Below are positions 34,914 through 43,678 of a stretch of DNA of 47,162 nt, one piece after another. The stretch is from positions 1 to 47,162 of the forward strand of contig NZ_JACIBX010000020.1 in NCBI RefSeq assembly GCF_014195545.1, given 5' to 3'. The stretch comes from Limimaricola variabilis. Its GTDB lineage: Bacteria > Pseudomonadota > Alphaproteobacteria > Rhodobacterales > Rhodobacteraceae. The number at the start of each line of letters is the position of its first letter. The stretch's first letter is position 1. Under the pieces are notes generated by a model, which saw nothing but the letters and a program-made list of their open reading frames with translations, was not told the origin of the DNA and ran no database searches. Both the position numbers and the translations under genes were made by a program.

Positions 34914-35726
34914 GTGAAGATCACCGATGAAAGCCAGGACCGCCGTTTCGCCACCACGCTGGCCCGTGGGTTGTCGGTCCTGCGCGCCTTCCGGCCTTCG
35001 GATGACGGTCTCGGCAACGCTGAGATCTCGGAGCGGACCGGACTGCCGAAATCGACCGTCTCGCGGCTGACCTTCACGCTGCAATCCCTGGGCTACCTGA
35101 CCCATGCGCGCCGGCACGACCGCTACCGCCCGGGTCCCGCGCTGCTGGCGCTGGGCAACGTGGCGAGCGCCTCGATCTCCTTCGTCGAGCTGTCGGGGCC
35201 GATCATGCAGCGCGTGGCGGACGAGACGGCGACGCTGGCGCTGCTGTCGGTGCGCGACCGGGGCCGGGTGCTCATCACCAAGACATGGCGGCCGCAGAAC
35301 GTCTCCTCGATCTGGCTCGAGGTCGGGCACCGCCTTCCGTTCAAGGGGTCGAGCTCGGGTCACGCCATGCTGGCCGCCCTTTCGGAGGAGGGGTTCGCCG
35401 AAGCCGTGGCCGACGCCGAAGGCCATCGCGGCCTCGACGAGGAGAGCGCACGCGCGGCGCGGCGCGAGGCCTATACCCAGCTCGTCACCGAGGGCTTCGT
35501 GATCGCCGATCCGGCGGCCTATTTCGCGTCCAACATCCACGCCGTGTCGGTGCCGTTCCAGTCGCGCGACCTGAGCGAGCCGGTGATCTTCACCTGCGGG
35601 GCCATGCCCAAGGATCTCAGCATCGAGCGGATGCGCGAAGAGGTCGGCCCGAAGCTGCAGGCCGGGGTGCGCGAACTGGAGCGGATCATGGGGCAGGGGC
35701 CGTTCCTGACCCGGCACGATATCTGA
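34914..35726 (+). CDS. IclR family transcriptional regulator
   Basis: A 270-residue regulator from a GTG start that has GAGGTTG upstream. The N-terminal helix-turn-helix reads ISERTGLPKSTVSRLTFTLQSLGYL (about residues 43-67). The C-terminal effector domain contains VSSIWLEVGHRLPFKGSSSGHAMLA and ends RELERIMGQGP. IclR proteins commonly bind an aromatic or aliphatic acid. It lies at the end of the TRAP operon and just before the beta-oxidation operon, and inverted repeats occur at both promoters, so it probably controls both. The direction of control is inferred as repression for the TRAP operon. Confidence 0.93.
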   Translation: MKITDESQDRRFATTLARGLSVLRAFRPSDDGLGNAEISERTGLPKSTVSRLTFTLQSLGYLTHARRHDRYRPGPALLALGNVASASISFVELSGPIMQRVADETATLALLSVRDRGRVLITKTWRPQNVSSIWLEVGHRLPFKGSSSGHAMLAALSEEGFAEAVADAEGHRGLDEESARAARREAYTQLVTEGFVIADPAAYFASNIHAVSVPFQSRDLSEPVIFTCGAMPKDLSIERMREEVGPKLQAGVRELERIMGQGPFLTRHDI

Positions 35727-35733
35727 TCGTGCT

Positions 35734-35764
35734 CTTAATTCTGCATGTTGGAATTAAGATTTAC
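35734..35764. promoter_or_regulatory. Perfect inverted repeat upstream of the beta-oxidation operon
   Basis: CTTAATTC (35734-35741) and GAATTAAG (35751-35758) are perfect inverted copies 9 bases apart. Overlapping them, GGAATTAAGATTTAC (35750-35764) shares GGAATT and a TTnAC end with the complement of the TRAP-promoter palindrome, suggesting the same IclR regulator. CATGTTGGAA and CATGTTGAAA form a direct repeat alongside. The repeat could instead act as a weak iclR terminator. Confidence 0.42.
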
Positions 35765-35767
35765 ATG

Positions 35768-35797
35768 TTGAAACTTGATCGGGCAATCGGTTAGGCT
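35768..35797 (+). promoter_or_regulatory. Predicted promoter of the dicarboxylate beta-oxidation operon
   Basis: TTGAAA (35768-35773), an 18-base spacer and TAGGCT (35792-35797) form the promoter. The start site would be near 35804, with GAGGAGGAGG at 35805-35814 as ribosome site only 5 bases before the ATG at 35820, giving a very short leader. Confidence 0.42.
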
Positions 35798-35819
35798 GGA
35801 GCCCGAGGAGGAGGATCAA

Positions 35820-37907
35820 ATGGCAGGTACTGTGCATTTCGAGACCCGTGGCCAGATCGCGGTGATCACCGTCGACCACGCGCCGGTGAACGCGCTGGGC
35901 CGCGACGTCCGCGCCGGGCTGGTGGCGGCGATCGAACGGTTCGAGGCGGAGGACGCCGAGATTGCCGTCATCCACGGAGCCGGCCGGTTGTTCATCGGTG
36001 GCGCCGACATCTCGGAATTCGGCAAGCCGCCGCAGGAGCCGTTCCTGCCCGACGTGGTCAACCGTATCGAGGCCTGCACCAAACCGGTCGTCGCCGCGAT
36101 CCACGGCGCCGCGCTGGGTGGTGGTCTCGAGATCGCGCTCGGCGCGCATTACCGCGTCGCCGTCCCGGGCGCGCAGCTGGGCCTGCCGGAAACCAAGCTC
36201 GGTGTCATCCCCGGCGCGGGCGGCACCCAGCGCACGCCGCGTCTTGTCGGGGCCGAGGCCGCGATCGACATGGCCACCACCGGCACGCCGGTCCCGGCCG
36301 CCAGGGCGGTCGAGATGGGGCTGGTGGACCGGCTGGGAGAGGGTGAGGCACTCGATGCCGGCTTGGCCTATGCGGAGGATCTGCTTTCGCAGGGCGCGGG
36401 CCCGCGCCCGGTGCGCGACATGGCCGCGCCCGCGCATGACGCCGCGATGTTCGATGCGCGCCGCGCCGCGCTCAAGAAGAAGCTGCGCGGTGAGGTGGCC
36501 CCGCTGGCCGCGCTCGATGCGATCGAGGCCTCGACCAAGATGGGCTTCGATGAGGGCCTCGCCGAGGAGCGGCGCCAGTTCATGAAGATGATGGAGACGC
36601 CGCAGCGCGCCGGCCTGATCCACGCCTTCTTCATCGAGCGCAAGGTCGCCAAGCTGCCCGAGATCGAGGGCATCGCCCCCCGCGACGTCTCGGCCATCGG
36701 CGTGATCGGCGGCGGCACCATGGGGGCGGGCATCGCCACCGCCGCTTTGCTGCGCGGCCTGACCGTGACGCTGGTCGAGCGCGACGACGAGGCCGCATCC
36801 CGTGCCCGCGCCACCATCGAAAAGAACCTCGCCGCGGCGGTGAAGCGCGGCAAGCTAAAGGAAGACAAGCGCGACGCGATCCTTTCGGGCGCGCTCTCCT
36901 GCGTCACCGGCTACGACGAGCTGGGGCAGGCCGACGTGATCATCGAGGCCGTGTTCGAGAGCATGGACGTCAAGAAGGACGTGTTCCGCGAGCTCGACCG
37001 CGTGGCCAAGCCCGGCGCTGTGCTGGCGACCAATACCTCCTATCTCGACATCAACGAGATCGCGCAGGCCACGAGCCGTCCGCAGGACGTGATCGGACTG
37101 CACTTCTTCTCGCCCGCCCATGTGATGAAGCTGCTGGAGGTCGTGGTCGCCGACAAGACCGCCCCCGAGGTCACCGCCACCGCTTTCGCTCTCGGCAAGA
37201 AGCTCGGCAAGGTCTCGGTCCGTGCCGGTGTCTGCGACGGCTTCATCGGCAATCGCATCCTGTCGCATTACCGCACGGCGGCCGATCACATGATCCTCGA
37301 CGGCGCCAGCCCCTACCAGATTGACAAGGCGCTGCGCGACTTCGGCTTCCCGATGGGGCCCTACCAGGTGGGCGATCTCGCGGGTCTCGACATCGGCTAT
37401 ATGACGCGGCAGCGGAAGGCGGATCAGCGCCACGATCGCGACCGCTATCCCGGCTGGGCCGACACGCTCTACGAGATGGGGCGGCTCGGCCAGAAGACCG
37501 GTCGTGGCTACTATATCTACGACGAGGAGAGCCCGCGCGGCCGCCCCGACCCGGAGGTCGAGGAGATCATCGCCGCCGAGCGGGAGAAGCAGGGCGTCAG
37601 CCCGCGCGACTTCACCGACGAGGAGATCGTCGAGCGCTACATGGCCGCCATGGTCAACGAGAGCGCCCGCGTGGCCGAGGAGGGCATCGCGCAGCGCCCG
37701 CTCGATGTCGATGTGACGCTGCTCTACGGCTACGGCTTCCCGCGCCATCGCGGCGGCCCGATGCACTACGCCGATACCGAGGGGCTGGCCGTGATCCGCG
37801 ACCGGATCGAGGGCTACGCCGCCGAAGACGATCATTTCTGGAAGGTCGCGCCGCTGCTCGCACGGCTGGCCTCCGACAATTCCACATTCGCCAGCCTGAA
37901 CGGCTGA
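35820..37907 (+). CDS. Trifunctional enoyl-CoA hydratase/3-hydroxyacyl-CoA dehydrogenase (FadJ/PimF-like)
   Basis: A 695-residue fusion. Residues 1 to about 190 are a crotonase domain with both catalytic glutamates kept (ALGGGLEIA near 103, GLPETKLG near 123). From about residue 293 a Rossmann fold ([13 protein letters not shown]) and [16 protein letters not shown] with the catalytic His near 430 form the 3-hydroxyacyl-CoA dehydrogenase, followed by two helical C-terminal domains. It hydrates enoyl-CoA and oxidises the hydroxyacyl-CoA with NAD. The following genes (thiolase, dehydrogenase pair, ligase, glutaryl-CoA dehydrogenase) resemble the pim operon of Rhodopseudomonas, so this is the PimF counterpart. 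A general fatty-acid role is possible. Confidence 0.92.
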   Translation: MAGTVHFETRGQIAVITVDHAPVNALGRDVRAGLVAAIERFEAEDAEIAVIHGAGRLFIGGADISEFGKPPQEPFLPDVVNRIEACTKPVVAAIHGAALGGGLEIALGAHYRVAVPGAQLGLPETKLGVIPGAGGTQRTPRLVGAEAAIDMATTGTPVPAARAVEMGLVDRLGEGEALDAGLAYAEDLLSQGAGPRPVRDMAAPAHDAAMFDARRAALKKKLRGEVAPLAALDAIEASTKMGFDEGLAEERRQFMKMMETPQRAGLIHAFFIERKVAKLPEIEGIAPRDVSAIGVIGGGTMGAGIATAALLRGLTVTLVERDDEAASRARATIEKNLAAAVKRGKLKEDKRDAILSGALSCVTGYDELGQADVIIEAVFESMDVKKDVFRELDRVAKPGAVLATNTSYLDINEIAQATSRPQDVIGLHFFSPAHVMKLLEVVVADKTAPEVTATAFALGKKLGKVSVRAGVCDGFIGNRILSHYRTAADHMILDGASPYQIDKALRDFGFPMGPYQVGDLAGLDIGYMTRQRKADQRHDRDRYPGWADTLYEMGRLGQKTGRGYYIYDEESPRGRPDPEVEEIIAAEREKQGVSPRDFTDEEIVERYMAAMVNESARVAEEGIAQRPLDVDVTLLYGYGFPRHRGGPMHYADTEGLAVIRDRIEGYAAEDDHFWKVAPLLARLASDNSTFASLNG

Positions 37908-37921
37908 GAGGGAGAGACGAC

Positions 37922-39097
37922 ATGACCGACGCCGTCATCGTATCCACCGCCCGCACGCCGATCGGCAAGGCCGCCCGGGGCGCGTTCAACATCACCCATG
38001 GCGCCGACATGGCGGGCCACGTCGCCCGTCACGCGGTCGAGCGCGCCGGCATCGACCCGGCGCTGATCGAAGACGCGATCTTCGGCTGCGGCTATCCGGA
38101 ATACGTTACCGGCGGAAACATCGCCCGCCAGGCGGTGATCCGTGCCGGTCTGCCGGTGTCGATCGCGGGTGCCACGGTCAACCGCTTCTGCGCCTCGGGC
38201 CTGCAGGCGGTGGCAATGGGCGGCCACATGATCGCGCAGGAAGGCGCCAAGGCGGTGCTGGTCGGCGGGGTCGAGAGCATCTCCATGGTGCAGCCGCCCG
38301 CACGCCATTCGCGCAACGCCTGGATCGAGGAGCACAAGCCCGAGCTCTACCACGCGATGATCGAGACGGCCGACACCGTGGCCAAGCGCTACGGCATCTC
38401 GCGCGAGGCGCAGGACGAACTGTCGCTGCAGAGCCAGATGCGTACCGCCGAAGCCCAGAAGGCCGGGCGCTATGACGCCGAAATCGCGCCGATGGAAGTG
38501 ACCAAGGCCGTGAAGGACAAGGAGACCGGCGAGGTCTCGCATGTCACCGAAACCATCTCGATGGACGAGTGCAACCGCCCCTCGACCAATCTCGAGGGTC
38601 TGCAGAAGCTGCAGCCGGTGCGCGGCGAGGGCAACTTCATCACCGCCGGCAACGCGAGCCAGCTCTCCGACGGCGCTGCCGCGCTGGTGATGATGGACCG
38701 CAAGGAGGCCGAGCGCCTCGGCCTCGACATCCTCGGTGCCTTCCGCAGTTTCGCCGTAGCGGGCTGCGAGCCTGACGAGATGGGCATCGGTCCGGTCTTT
38801 GCCGTGCCGCGCCTGCTGGAGCGCCAGGGTCTGACCGTCGACGACATCGACCTGTGGGAGCTGAACGAGGCCTTCGCCTCCCAGGCGCTCTACTGCCGCG
38901 ACACGCTGGGCATCGATAACGACAAGCTCAACGTCTCGGGCGGTTCGATCTCGATCGGCCATCCCTTCGGCATGACCGGCGCGCGGATGACCGGCCACCT
39001 GCTGATCGAGGGCCGCCGTCGCGGCGCCAAGCTCGGCGTCGTCACCATGTGCATCGGCGGCGGGCAGGGTGCCGCCGGCCTGTTCGAGATCTACTGA
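37922..39097 (+). CDS. Acyl-CoA acetyltransferase (thiolase)
   Basis: A 391-residue thiolase with all three catalytic residues: Cys90 in NRFCASGLQ, His347 in GHPFGMTG and Cys377 in [10 protein letters not shown]. The start [16 protein letters not shown] is typical. It lies 14 bases after the FadJ-like gene with GAGAGGGAGAG before the ATG. It would cleave 3-oxoacyl-CoA with CoA to acetyl-CoA and a shortened acyl-CoA. For pimeloyl-CoA this gives glutaryl-CoA, which the operon's own glutaryl-CoA dehydrogenase can use. Confidence 0.94.
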   Translation: MTDAVIVSTARTPIGKAARGAFNITHGADMAGHVARHAVERAGIDPALIEDAIFGCGYPEYVTGGNIARQAVIRAGLPVSIAGATVNRFCASGLQAVAMGGHMIAQEGAKAVLVGGVESISMVQPPARHSRNAWIEEHKPELYHAMIETADTVAKRYGISREAQDELSLQSQMRTAEAQKAGRYDAEIAPMEVTKAVKDKETGEVSHVTETISMDECNRPSTNLEGLQKLQPVRGEGNFITAGNASQLSDGAAALVMMDRKEAERLGLDILGAFRSFAVAGCEPDEMGIGPVFAVPRLLERQGLTVDDIDLWELNEAFASQALYCRDTLGIDNDKLNVSGGSISIGHPFGMTGARMTGHLLIEGRRRGAKLGVVTMCIGGGQGAAGLFEIY

Positions 39098-39111
39098 GAA
39101 AGGGCCCGGCA

Positions 39112-40308
39112 ATGGACCTGAACTTCACCGAAGAGCAGAAGGCCTTCCGCGCCGAGCTGCGGAGCTTTCTCGAGGAGCGGCTGCCCGAGCGGCTGTCCGA
39201 GAAGGTGCGCCTCGGCCAGCGCTTGACCAAGCAGGATTACGAGGAATGGCACGCCATCCTCAACGAGAAGGGCTGGCTCGCGGGCAACTGGCCGAAAGAG
39301 CATGGCGGCGCCGGCTGGAACGCGGTCGAGCGGCACATCTTCGAGGAAGAGACCACCGCCGCCCATGCGCCGCGCATCGTGCCCTTCGGTCTCGCGATGC
39401 TCGGCCCTGTGCTGCAGAAGTTCGGCTCCAAGGAGCAGCAGGATTACTGGCTGCCGCGCATCCTCAACGGTGACGATTGGTGGTGCCAAGGCTATTCCGA
39501 GCCGGGCGCGGGCTCCGATCTCGCCTCGGTCAAGACGACCGCCGTGCGCGACGGCGACCATTACGTGGTGAACGGGCAGAAGACCTGGACCACGCTGGGC
39601 CAGTACGCCAACATGATCTTCTGCCTCGTGCGCACCTCCAAGGAGGGCAAGCCACAAGAGGGGATCTCCTTCCTGCTGGTCGACATGAACGATCCCGGCA
39701 TCACCGTGCGCCCGATCGTGCTTCTCGACGGCGAGCCGGAGGTGAACGAGGTCTTCTTCGACAATGTCCGGGTCCCGGTGGAGAACCTCGTCGGCGAGGA
39801 GAACAAGGGCTGGACCTACGCCAAGTACCTGCTGACGCATGAGCGGACCAATATCGCCGGTGTGGGCTTTGCCAATGCCGGTCTCGCGAACCTCAAGCGG
39901 ATCGCGCGGCTCGAACAGTCGGGCGGCCGCCCGCTGATCGAGGACCCGCTCTTCGCGGCGAAGATCGCCGAGGTCGAGATCTCCCTGATGGCGATGGCCA
40001 CGACCAACCTGCGGGTGGTCTCGGCCGCTGCCGCCGGTCAGGCGCCGGGCGCGGAAAGCTCGATGCTCAAGGTCAAGGGCACGGTGATCCGGCAGGAGAT
40101 CAACGCGCTGACCAAGCAGGCGGTCGGACCCTGGGCGATGCCCTTCGTCTCCGAGGCGCTGGAGGCGGGATCGAACGAGGGGCCGGTCGGCCCGTCCTAC
40201 GCGATGTCCGCGACGCCGCATTACCTGAACAACCGCAAGCTCTCGATCTATGGCGGATCGAACGAGGTGCAGAAGACGATCATCGCCAAGGCGATCCTGG
40301 AACTCTGA
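39112..40308 (+). CDS. Acyl-CoA dehydrogenase, catalytic-type subunit (PimC-like)
   Basis: A 398-residue acyl-CoA dehydrogenase with GYSEPGAGSDLASV, TWTTLGQYA and IYGGSNEVQK. The usual C-terminal catalytic Glu (YEG) is Gly here. A Glu instead sits at residue 244 in LTHERTNIAG, the position used by long-chain and isovaleryl-CoA enzymes. The gene is followed after 10 bases by a second, divergent dehydrogenase gene. That pairing matches PimC and PimD, the two subunits of pimeloyl-CoA dehydrogenase, and a heteromeric enzyme is likely. The specific chain length is inferred. Confidence 0.88.
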   Translation: MDLNFTEEQKAFRAELRSFLEERLPERLSEKVRLGQRLTKQDYEEWHAILNEKGWLAGNWPKEHGGAGWNAVERHIFEEETTAAHAPRIVPFGLAMLGPVLQKFGSKEQQDYWLPRILNGDDWWCQGYSEPGAGSDLASVKTTAVRDGDHYVVNGQKTWTTLGQYANMIFCLVRTSKEGKPQEGISFLLVDMNDPGITVRPIVLLDGEPEVNEVFFDNVRVPVENLVGEENKGWTYAKYLLTHERTNIAGVGFANAGLANLKRIARLEQSGGRPLIEDPLFAAKIAEVEISLMAMATTNLRVVSAAAAGQAPGAESSMLKVKGTVIRQEINALTKQAVGPWAMPFVSEALEAGSNEGPVGPSYAMSATPHYLNNRKLSIYGGSNEVQKTIIAKAILEL

Positions 40309-40318
40309 GGGGCGGGAC

Positions 40319-41443
40319 ATGAACTTCCAACTGACCGAAGAGCGGCAGATGCTGCAGGACGGGCTGCGCCGCTATCTGGGCGAAGCCGTGACGCCGCAGG
40401 CCCTCGAAGCCGCGCAGACCACCGGCATGTCGCCCGAGATCTGGGCCGGCCTGTCCGAGATGGGCGTCGCCGGCGCGCTGTTCACCGAAGATCAGGGCGG
40501 CTTCGGCGGGGCCGGTTTCGACCTGATGGTGGTGTTCGAGGAGCTGGGTCGCGCGGGCGCGGTCGAGCCGATGCTCGAATTGCTGCTCGCCGGGCGGCTG
40601 GTCGCCGAGCTCGGCGACGAGACGCAGCAGGAGATCGTCGCGCAGGCGGTTGAGGGCGCTGTTCAGCTGGCCTTCGCGCATGGCGAACCGGCCAGCCGCT
40701 TCGACTTGGAGCGGGTCGAGACCCGCGCGGAGCGTAGCGGCGATGGCTGGACCCTCACGGGGCGCAAGTCCGTCGTCGTCAACGGCGCCCAGGCCGATCA
40801 CATCGTCGTCTCCGCCCGAACCTCGGGCGATGTCGCCGACCGCGACGGGATCAGCCTGTTCCTGCTGCCCAAGGGCACGGCGGGCATCGAAATCCGCGAC
40901 TACCCGCTGAGCCAGGGCGGCCACGCGGCCGAGATCGTGCTCGACGGCGTAACGCTGCCTGCGGGCGCGCTGCTCGGCGCCGAGGGCCAGGCCTTCGAGG
41001 CGATCGAAACGGCGCAGGCCCGCGCCACCGCCGCGATCTGCGCCGATGCGCTCGGCGCGATGGAGACAGCGCGCGCGCTGACCGGCGACTATCTCAAGAC
41101 CCGCAAGCAGTTCGGCCAGCCGATCGGCAAGTTCCAGGCGCTGCAGCATCGCGCCGCCGACATGCTGATCGAGATCGAGCAGGCGCGCTCGGCGGTGATC
41201 AACCTGTGCGGCCATCTCGAGGCCGACCGCGACACCCGCGAGATCCACGTCTCCGCGACCAAGCACCTCGTCGGCAAGGTCGCGCGGCTGGTCGCCGAGG
41301 AAGCGGTTCAGATGCATGGCGGCATCGGCATGACCGAGGAATACGACCTCGCCCGCTTCGCGCGGCGGCTGTCGATGCTCGACCAGCGCTTCGGCGACGC
41401 GACCTTCCATCTGGGTCGCTTCGTAAGGCTTCGGGCGGCCTGA
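40319..41443 (+). CDS. Acyl-CoA dehydrogenase, second subunit (PimD-like)
   Basis: A 374-residue acyl-CoA dehydrogenase family protein starting NFQLTEERQMLQDGLRRYL. It ends with VQMHGGIGMTEEYDLARFARRL in place of the YEG type. Neither usual catalytic-base position carries a clear Glu: the internal one reads TAQARATAAI where its partner has THERTNIAG. This fits a partner subunit that completes the FAD site of the gene just upstream, as in PimCD and in actinobacterial two-gene dehydrogenases. The ATG at 40319 has GGGGCGGG before it, and the stop overlaps the next start by one base. Confidence 0.85.
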   Translation: MNFQLTEERQMLQDGLRRYLGEAVTPQALEAAQTTGMSPEIWAGLSEMGVAGALFTEDQGGFGGAGFDLMVVFEELGRAGAVEPMLELLLAGRLVAELGDETQQEIVAQAVEGAVQLAFAHGEPASRFDLERVETRAERSGDGWTLTGRKSVVVNGAQADHIVVSARTSGDVADRDGISLFLLPKGTAGIEIRDYPLSQGGHAAEIVLDGVTLPAGALLGAEGQAFEAIETAQARATAAICADALGAMETARALTGDYLKTRKQFGQPIGKFQALQHRAADMLIEIEQARSAVINLCGHLEADRDTREIHVSATKHLVGKVARLVAEEAVQMHGGIGMTEEYDLARFARRLSMLDQRFGDATFHLGRFVRLRAA

Positions 41444-41871
41444 TGGCGGGGCCGGGGATCATCGAGGGCGAGACCGGCGCGCAGCGGCTGATCGGCTACG
41501 TGCTAGATGTCGGCCAGAGTGATGGCCGGGCGCGGTGTCACCTCACCGTGACGGCGGATCACACCAACCGGCACGGCATGCTGCATGGCGGCATCGTCGC
41601 GACGATCCTCGACAACGCGATGGGCGCCACCGGCAGCCTGTCGCGCGATCCCGGCGGGCGCTACCCGTTCCTGACCATCTCGCTCAACACCCAGTATCTC
41701 GCCCCCGCCCGCGAGGGCGAGGCGCTGGTGGCGGTCGGGCGCATCACCGGGGGCGGACGCAAGATCCTGTTCATCGAGGGTGAGCTGCGGGGCGGCGACG
41801 ACCGGCTGATCGCCACGGCGACCGGCGTGTTCAAGCCGGTACCGCAGCAGCACGGGGAGGGACGCGCATGA
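41443..41871 (+). CDS. PaaI-family hotdog thioesterase
   Basis: A 142-residue hotdog thioesterase. The signature NRHGMLHGGIVATILDNAMGATG holds the HGG motif and catalytic Asp of the PaaI family. SLNTQYLAPAREGEALVAVGRI follows, as expected for the second half of the fold. It overlaps its neighbours by 1 and 4 bases. The likely job is to free CoA from acyl-CoAs that stall in this pathway. Preferred chain unknown. Confidence 0.9.
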   Translation: MAGPGIIEGETGAQRLIGYVLDVGQSDGRARCHLTVTADHTNRHGMLHGGIVATILDNAMGATGSLSRDPGGRYPFLTISLNTQYLAPAREGEALVAVGRITGGGRKILFIEGELRGGDDRLIATATGVFKPVPQQHGEGRA

Positions 41872-42662
41872 GCATGGCGCGGATCGAGGATCGCGGCGAC
41901 CGGCTGGTGGTGTGGAACCTCAACGCTGCCCGGCGCGGCGCGCTCACACCGGACTATTATGCCGCGCTGCAGGACGCGCTGGAGACGGCGGGCCGCACCA
42001 AGCGCATCGCCTGCGTCGTCCTCGCATCCGAGGGCGGTTTCTTCTGCGCGGGCGGCGATCTCGGTGTTCTCGCCACCCGCGCAGCGCAGAGCGAAGCCGA
42101 GCGGCGCGGCAACATCGAGAAGCTGCATGACCTCGTCCGCGCCATCATCACCTGCCCCAAACCGGTGATCGCGGCCGTGGAGGGCGGCGCCGCCGGGGCG
42201 GGGCTGTCGCTGGCGCTGGCCTGCGACGTTACCGCAGCCTCCGACACCGCCCGCTTCACGGCCGCCTATGTGAAGGCCGGGCTGGTGCCGGATGCCGGGC
42301 TCACGCATTTCCTCTCCGTCCTGCTGCCGCGCGCCTTGGCGCGGCGGATGGTGCTTCTGGGCGAGCCCGTCGGGGCAGATCGGCTGCACGCGCTCGGCGC
42401 GCTGTCCGAGCTGGCGCCCGAGGGGCATGCCTTCGAGGCCGCGATGGCGCTGGCCGACCGGCTGGCTCAGGGACCGTCGGCGACGCAAGGCGCGATCAAG
42501 ACGCTGATGAACAGCGCCGCGCAAGGTGATCTGATGGCCCAGCTCGATGCCGAGCGCGACGCCATGGCCCGTGCCCAAGGAACCCCTGAGGCGGCCGAGG
42601 GCATCGCGGCCTTTCTCGACAAGCGGGCCCCCGATTTCGTCGCGCTGAGGGAGATGTCATGA
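41868..42662 (+). CDS. Enoyl-CoA hydratase/isomerase family protein
   Basis: A 264-residue crotonase-fold protein. The oxyanion region GGFFCAGGDLGVL and KPVIAAVEGGAAGAGLSLALACD are clear. The second catalytic loop reads AYVKAGLVPDAGLTHFL with Asp where many hydratases have Glu, so it may be an isomerase or hydrolase rather than a plain hydratase. It overlaps by 4 bases on each side within the operon. As the FadJ-like protein already supplies hydratase activity, this one probably handles a different acyl form such as a double-bond shift. Confidence 0.88.
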   Translation: MSMARIEDRGDRLVVWNLNAARRGALTPDYYAALQDALETAGRTKRIACVVLASEGGFFCAGGDLGVLATRAAQSEAERRGNIEKLHDLVRAIITCPKPVIAAVEGGAAGAGLSLALACDVTAASDTARFTAAYVKAGLVPDAGLTHFLSVLLPRALARRMVLLGEPVGADRLHALGALSELAPEGHAFEAAMALADRLAQGPSATQGAIKTLMNSAAQGDLMAQLDAERDAMARAQGTPEAAEGIAAFLDKRAPDFVALREMS

Positions 42663-43678
42663 CCGATCCCCTTTTCGATACCGCCGTGACCCGCGCCTAT
42701 GGCACCCGGCTGCCGGTCGTCGCCGGTGGCCTGATGTGGCTGTCGGATGCGGCATATGTCTCGGCCTGCGCCCGCGCCGGGATCATCGGCTTCATCACCG
42801 CCGCAAGCTTTCCCGATCCCGACCGGCTCCGCGCCGAGATCCGCCGGACCCGCGAAATGGCCGAAGGCGGGGCCTTCGGGGTCAACGTCTCGATGCTGCC
42901 CAAGCTGGTGCCGGGCGAGCGCACCGCCGAGATCTTCGAGCTGATCGCCGAGGAAGGCGTGCGCTTCGTGGAGACCTCGGGCCGCAACCCGGCGCCATGG
43001 CTGCCGATACTGAAGGCCGCCGGCATCACCGTGCTGCACAAGGTGCCGAGCGTTCGCTTCGCCGAGAAGGCGCAGTCCGAGGGTGTCGACATGGTGTCGA
43101 TCGTCGGCGCCGAGTGCGGCGGCCATCCCGGGCTCGATCTGGTGGGCAGCTTCGTCAACCTCGCGCTGGCCGAGCGGCGGCTCGACATTCCCTTCCTAAT
43201 CGGCGGCGGCGTCGGTCACGGCGGCCAACTCGTCGCGGCGCTGGCGGGCGGCGCCGCGGGCGTCGTGGTCGGCACGCGGTTCCTCGTGGCCGAGGAAATC
43301 ACGGCGCATCCCGACTACAAGCGGGCACTGTCGGAGGCGAAGGAAACCGACACGATGCTCAGCATGTCGAGCGTGCGCAACACGATCCGCACGCTGCGCA
43401 ACGAGACCTCCGAGACCGTGGCGCGGCTCGAGGCCGAGAACCCGGAGATCGGGATCGAGGCGCTGCTGCCGCATGTCTCGGGCGCGATCGGGCGGCGCGC
43501 CTACGAGACCGGCGACGTGTCGCGCGGCATGCTGTCGGCGGGACAGGCGCTCGGGCTCACGGGCCAGATCGAGCCGCTGGCCGCTATTATCGGCCGGCTG
43601 GAGGAAGAGGCGCGGGTCGCGCTGGCGCGGCTGCGCCCGGCGATCCTGCAGGGGCAGACGCAGGGGGAGTTGGCATGA
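42659..43678 (+). CDS. Nitronate monooxygenase-family flavoprotein
   Basis: A 339-residue TIM-barrel FMN protein of the nitronate monooxygenase/2-nitropropane dioxygenase family, also related to FabK enoyl reductases. VVAGGLMWLSDAAYVSACARAGIIGFI begins it, AECGGHPG (near residue 145) and GGGVGHGGQLVAALAGGAAGVVVGTRF bind FMN phosphate. It is fixed in the middle of an acyl-CoA operon with 4-base overlaps on both sides. A role on nitronates seems unlikely there. An enoyl-CoA or other acyl-thioester reductase function is a reasonable alternative, unproven. Confidence 0.87.
   Translation: MTDPLFDTAVTRAYGTRLPVVAGGLMWLSDAAYVSACARAGIIGFITAASFPDPDRLRAEIRRTREMAEGGAFGVNVSMLPKLVPGERTAEIFELIAEEGVRFVETSGRNPAPWLPILKAAGITVLHKVPSVRFAEKAQSEGVDMVSIVGAECGGHPGLDLVGSFVNLALAERRLDIPFLIGGGVGHGGQLVAALAGGAAGVVVGTRFLVAEEITAHPDYKRALSEAKETDTMLSMSSVRNTIRTLRNETSETVARLEAENPEIGIEALLPHVSGAIGRRAYETGDVSRGMLSAGQALGLTGQIEPLAAIIGRLEEEARVALARLRPAILQGQTQGELA

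Noticed and set aside
42659-43678. Reading the NMO-like protein as a nitroalkane detoxification gene
   Set aside because: Family membership does not show substrate, and the tight operon context argues for an acyl-CoA role, so only the family is called.
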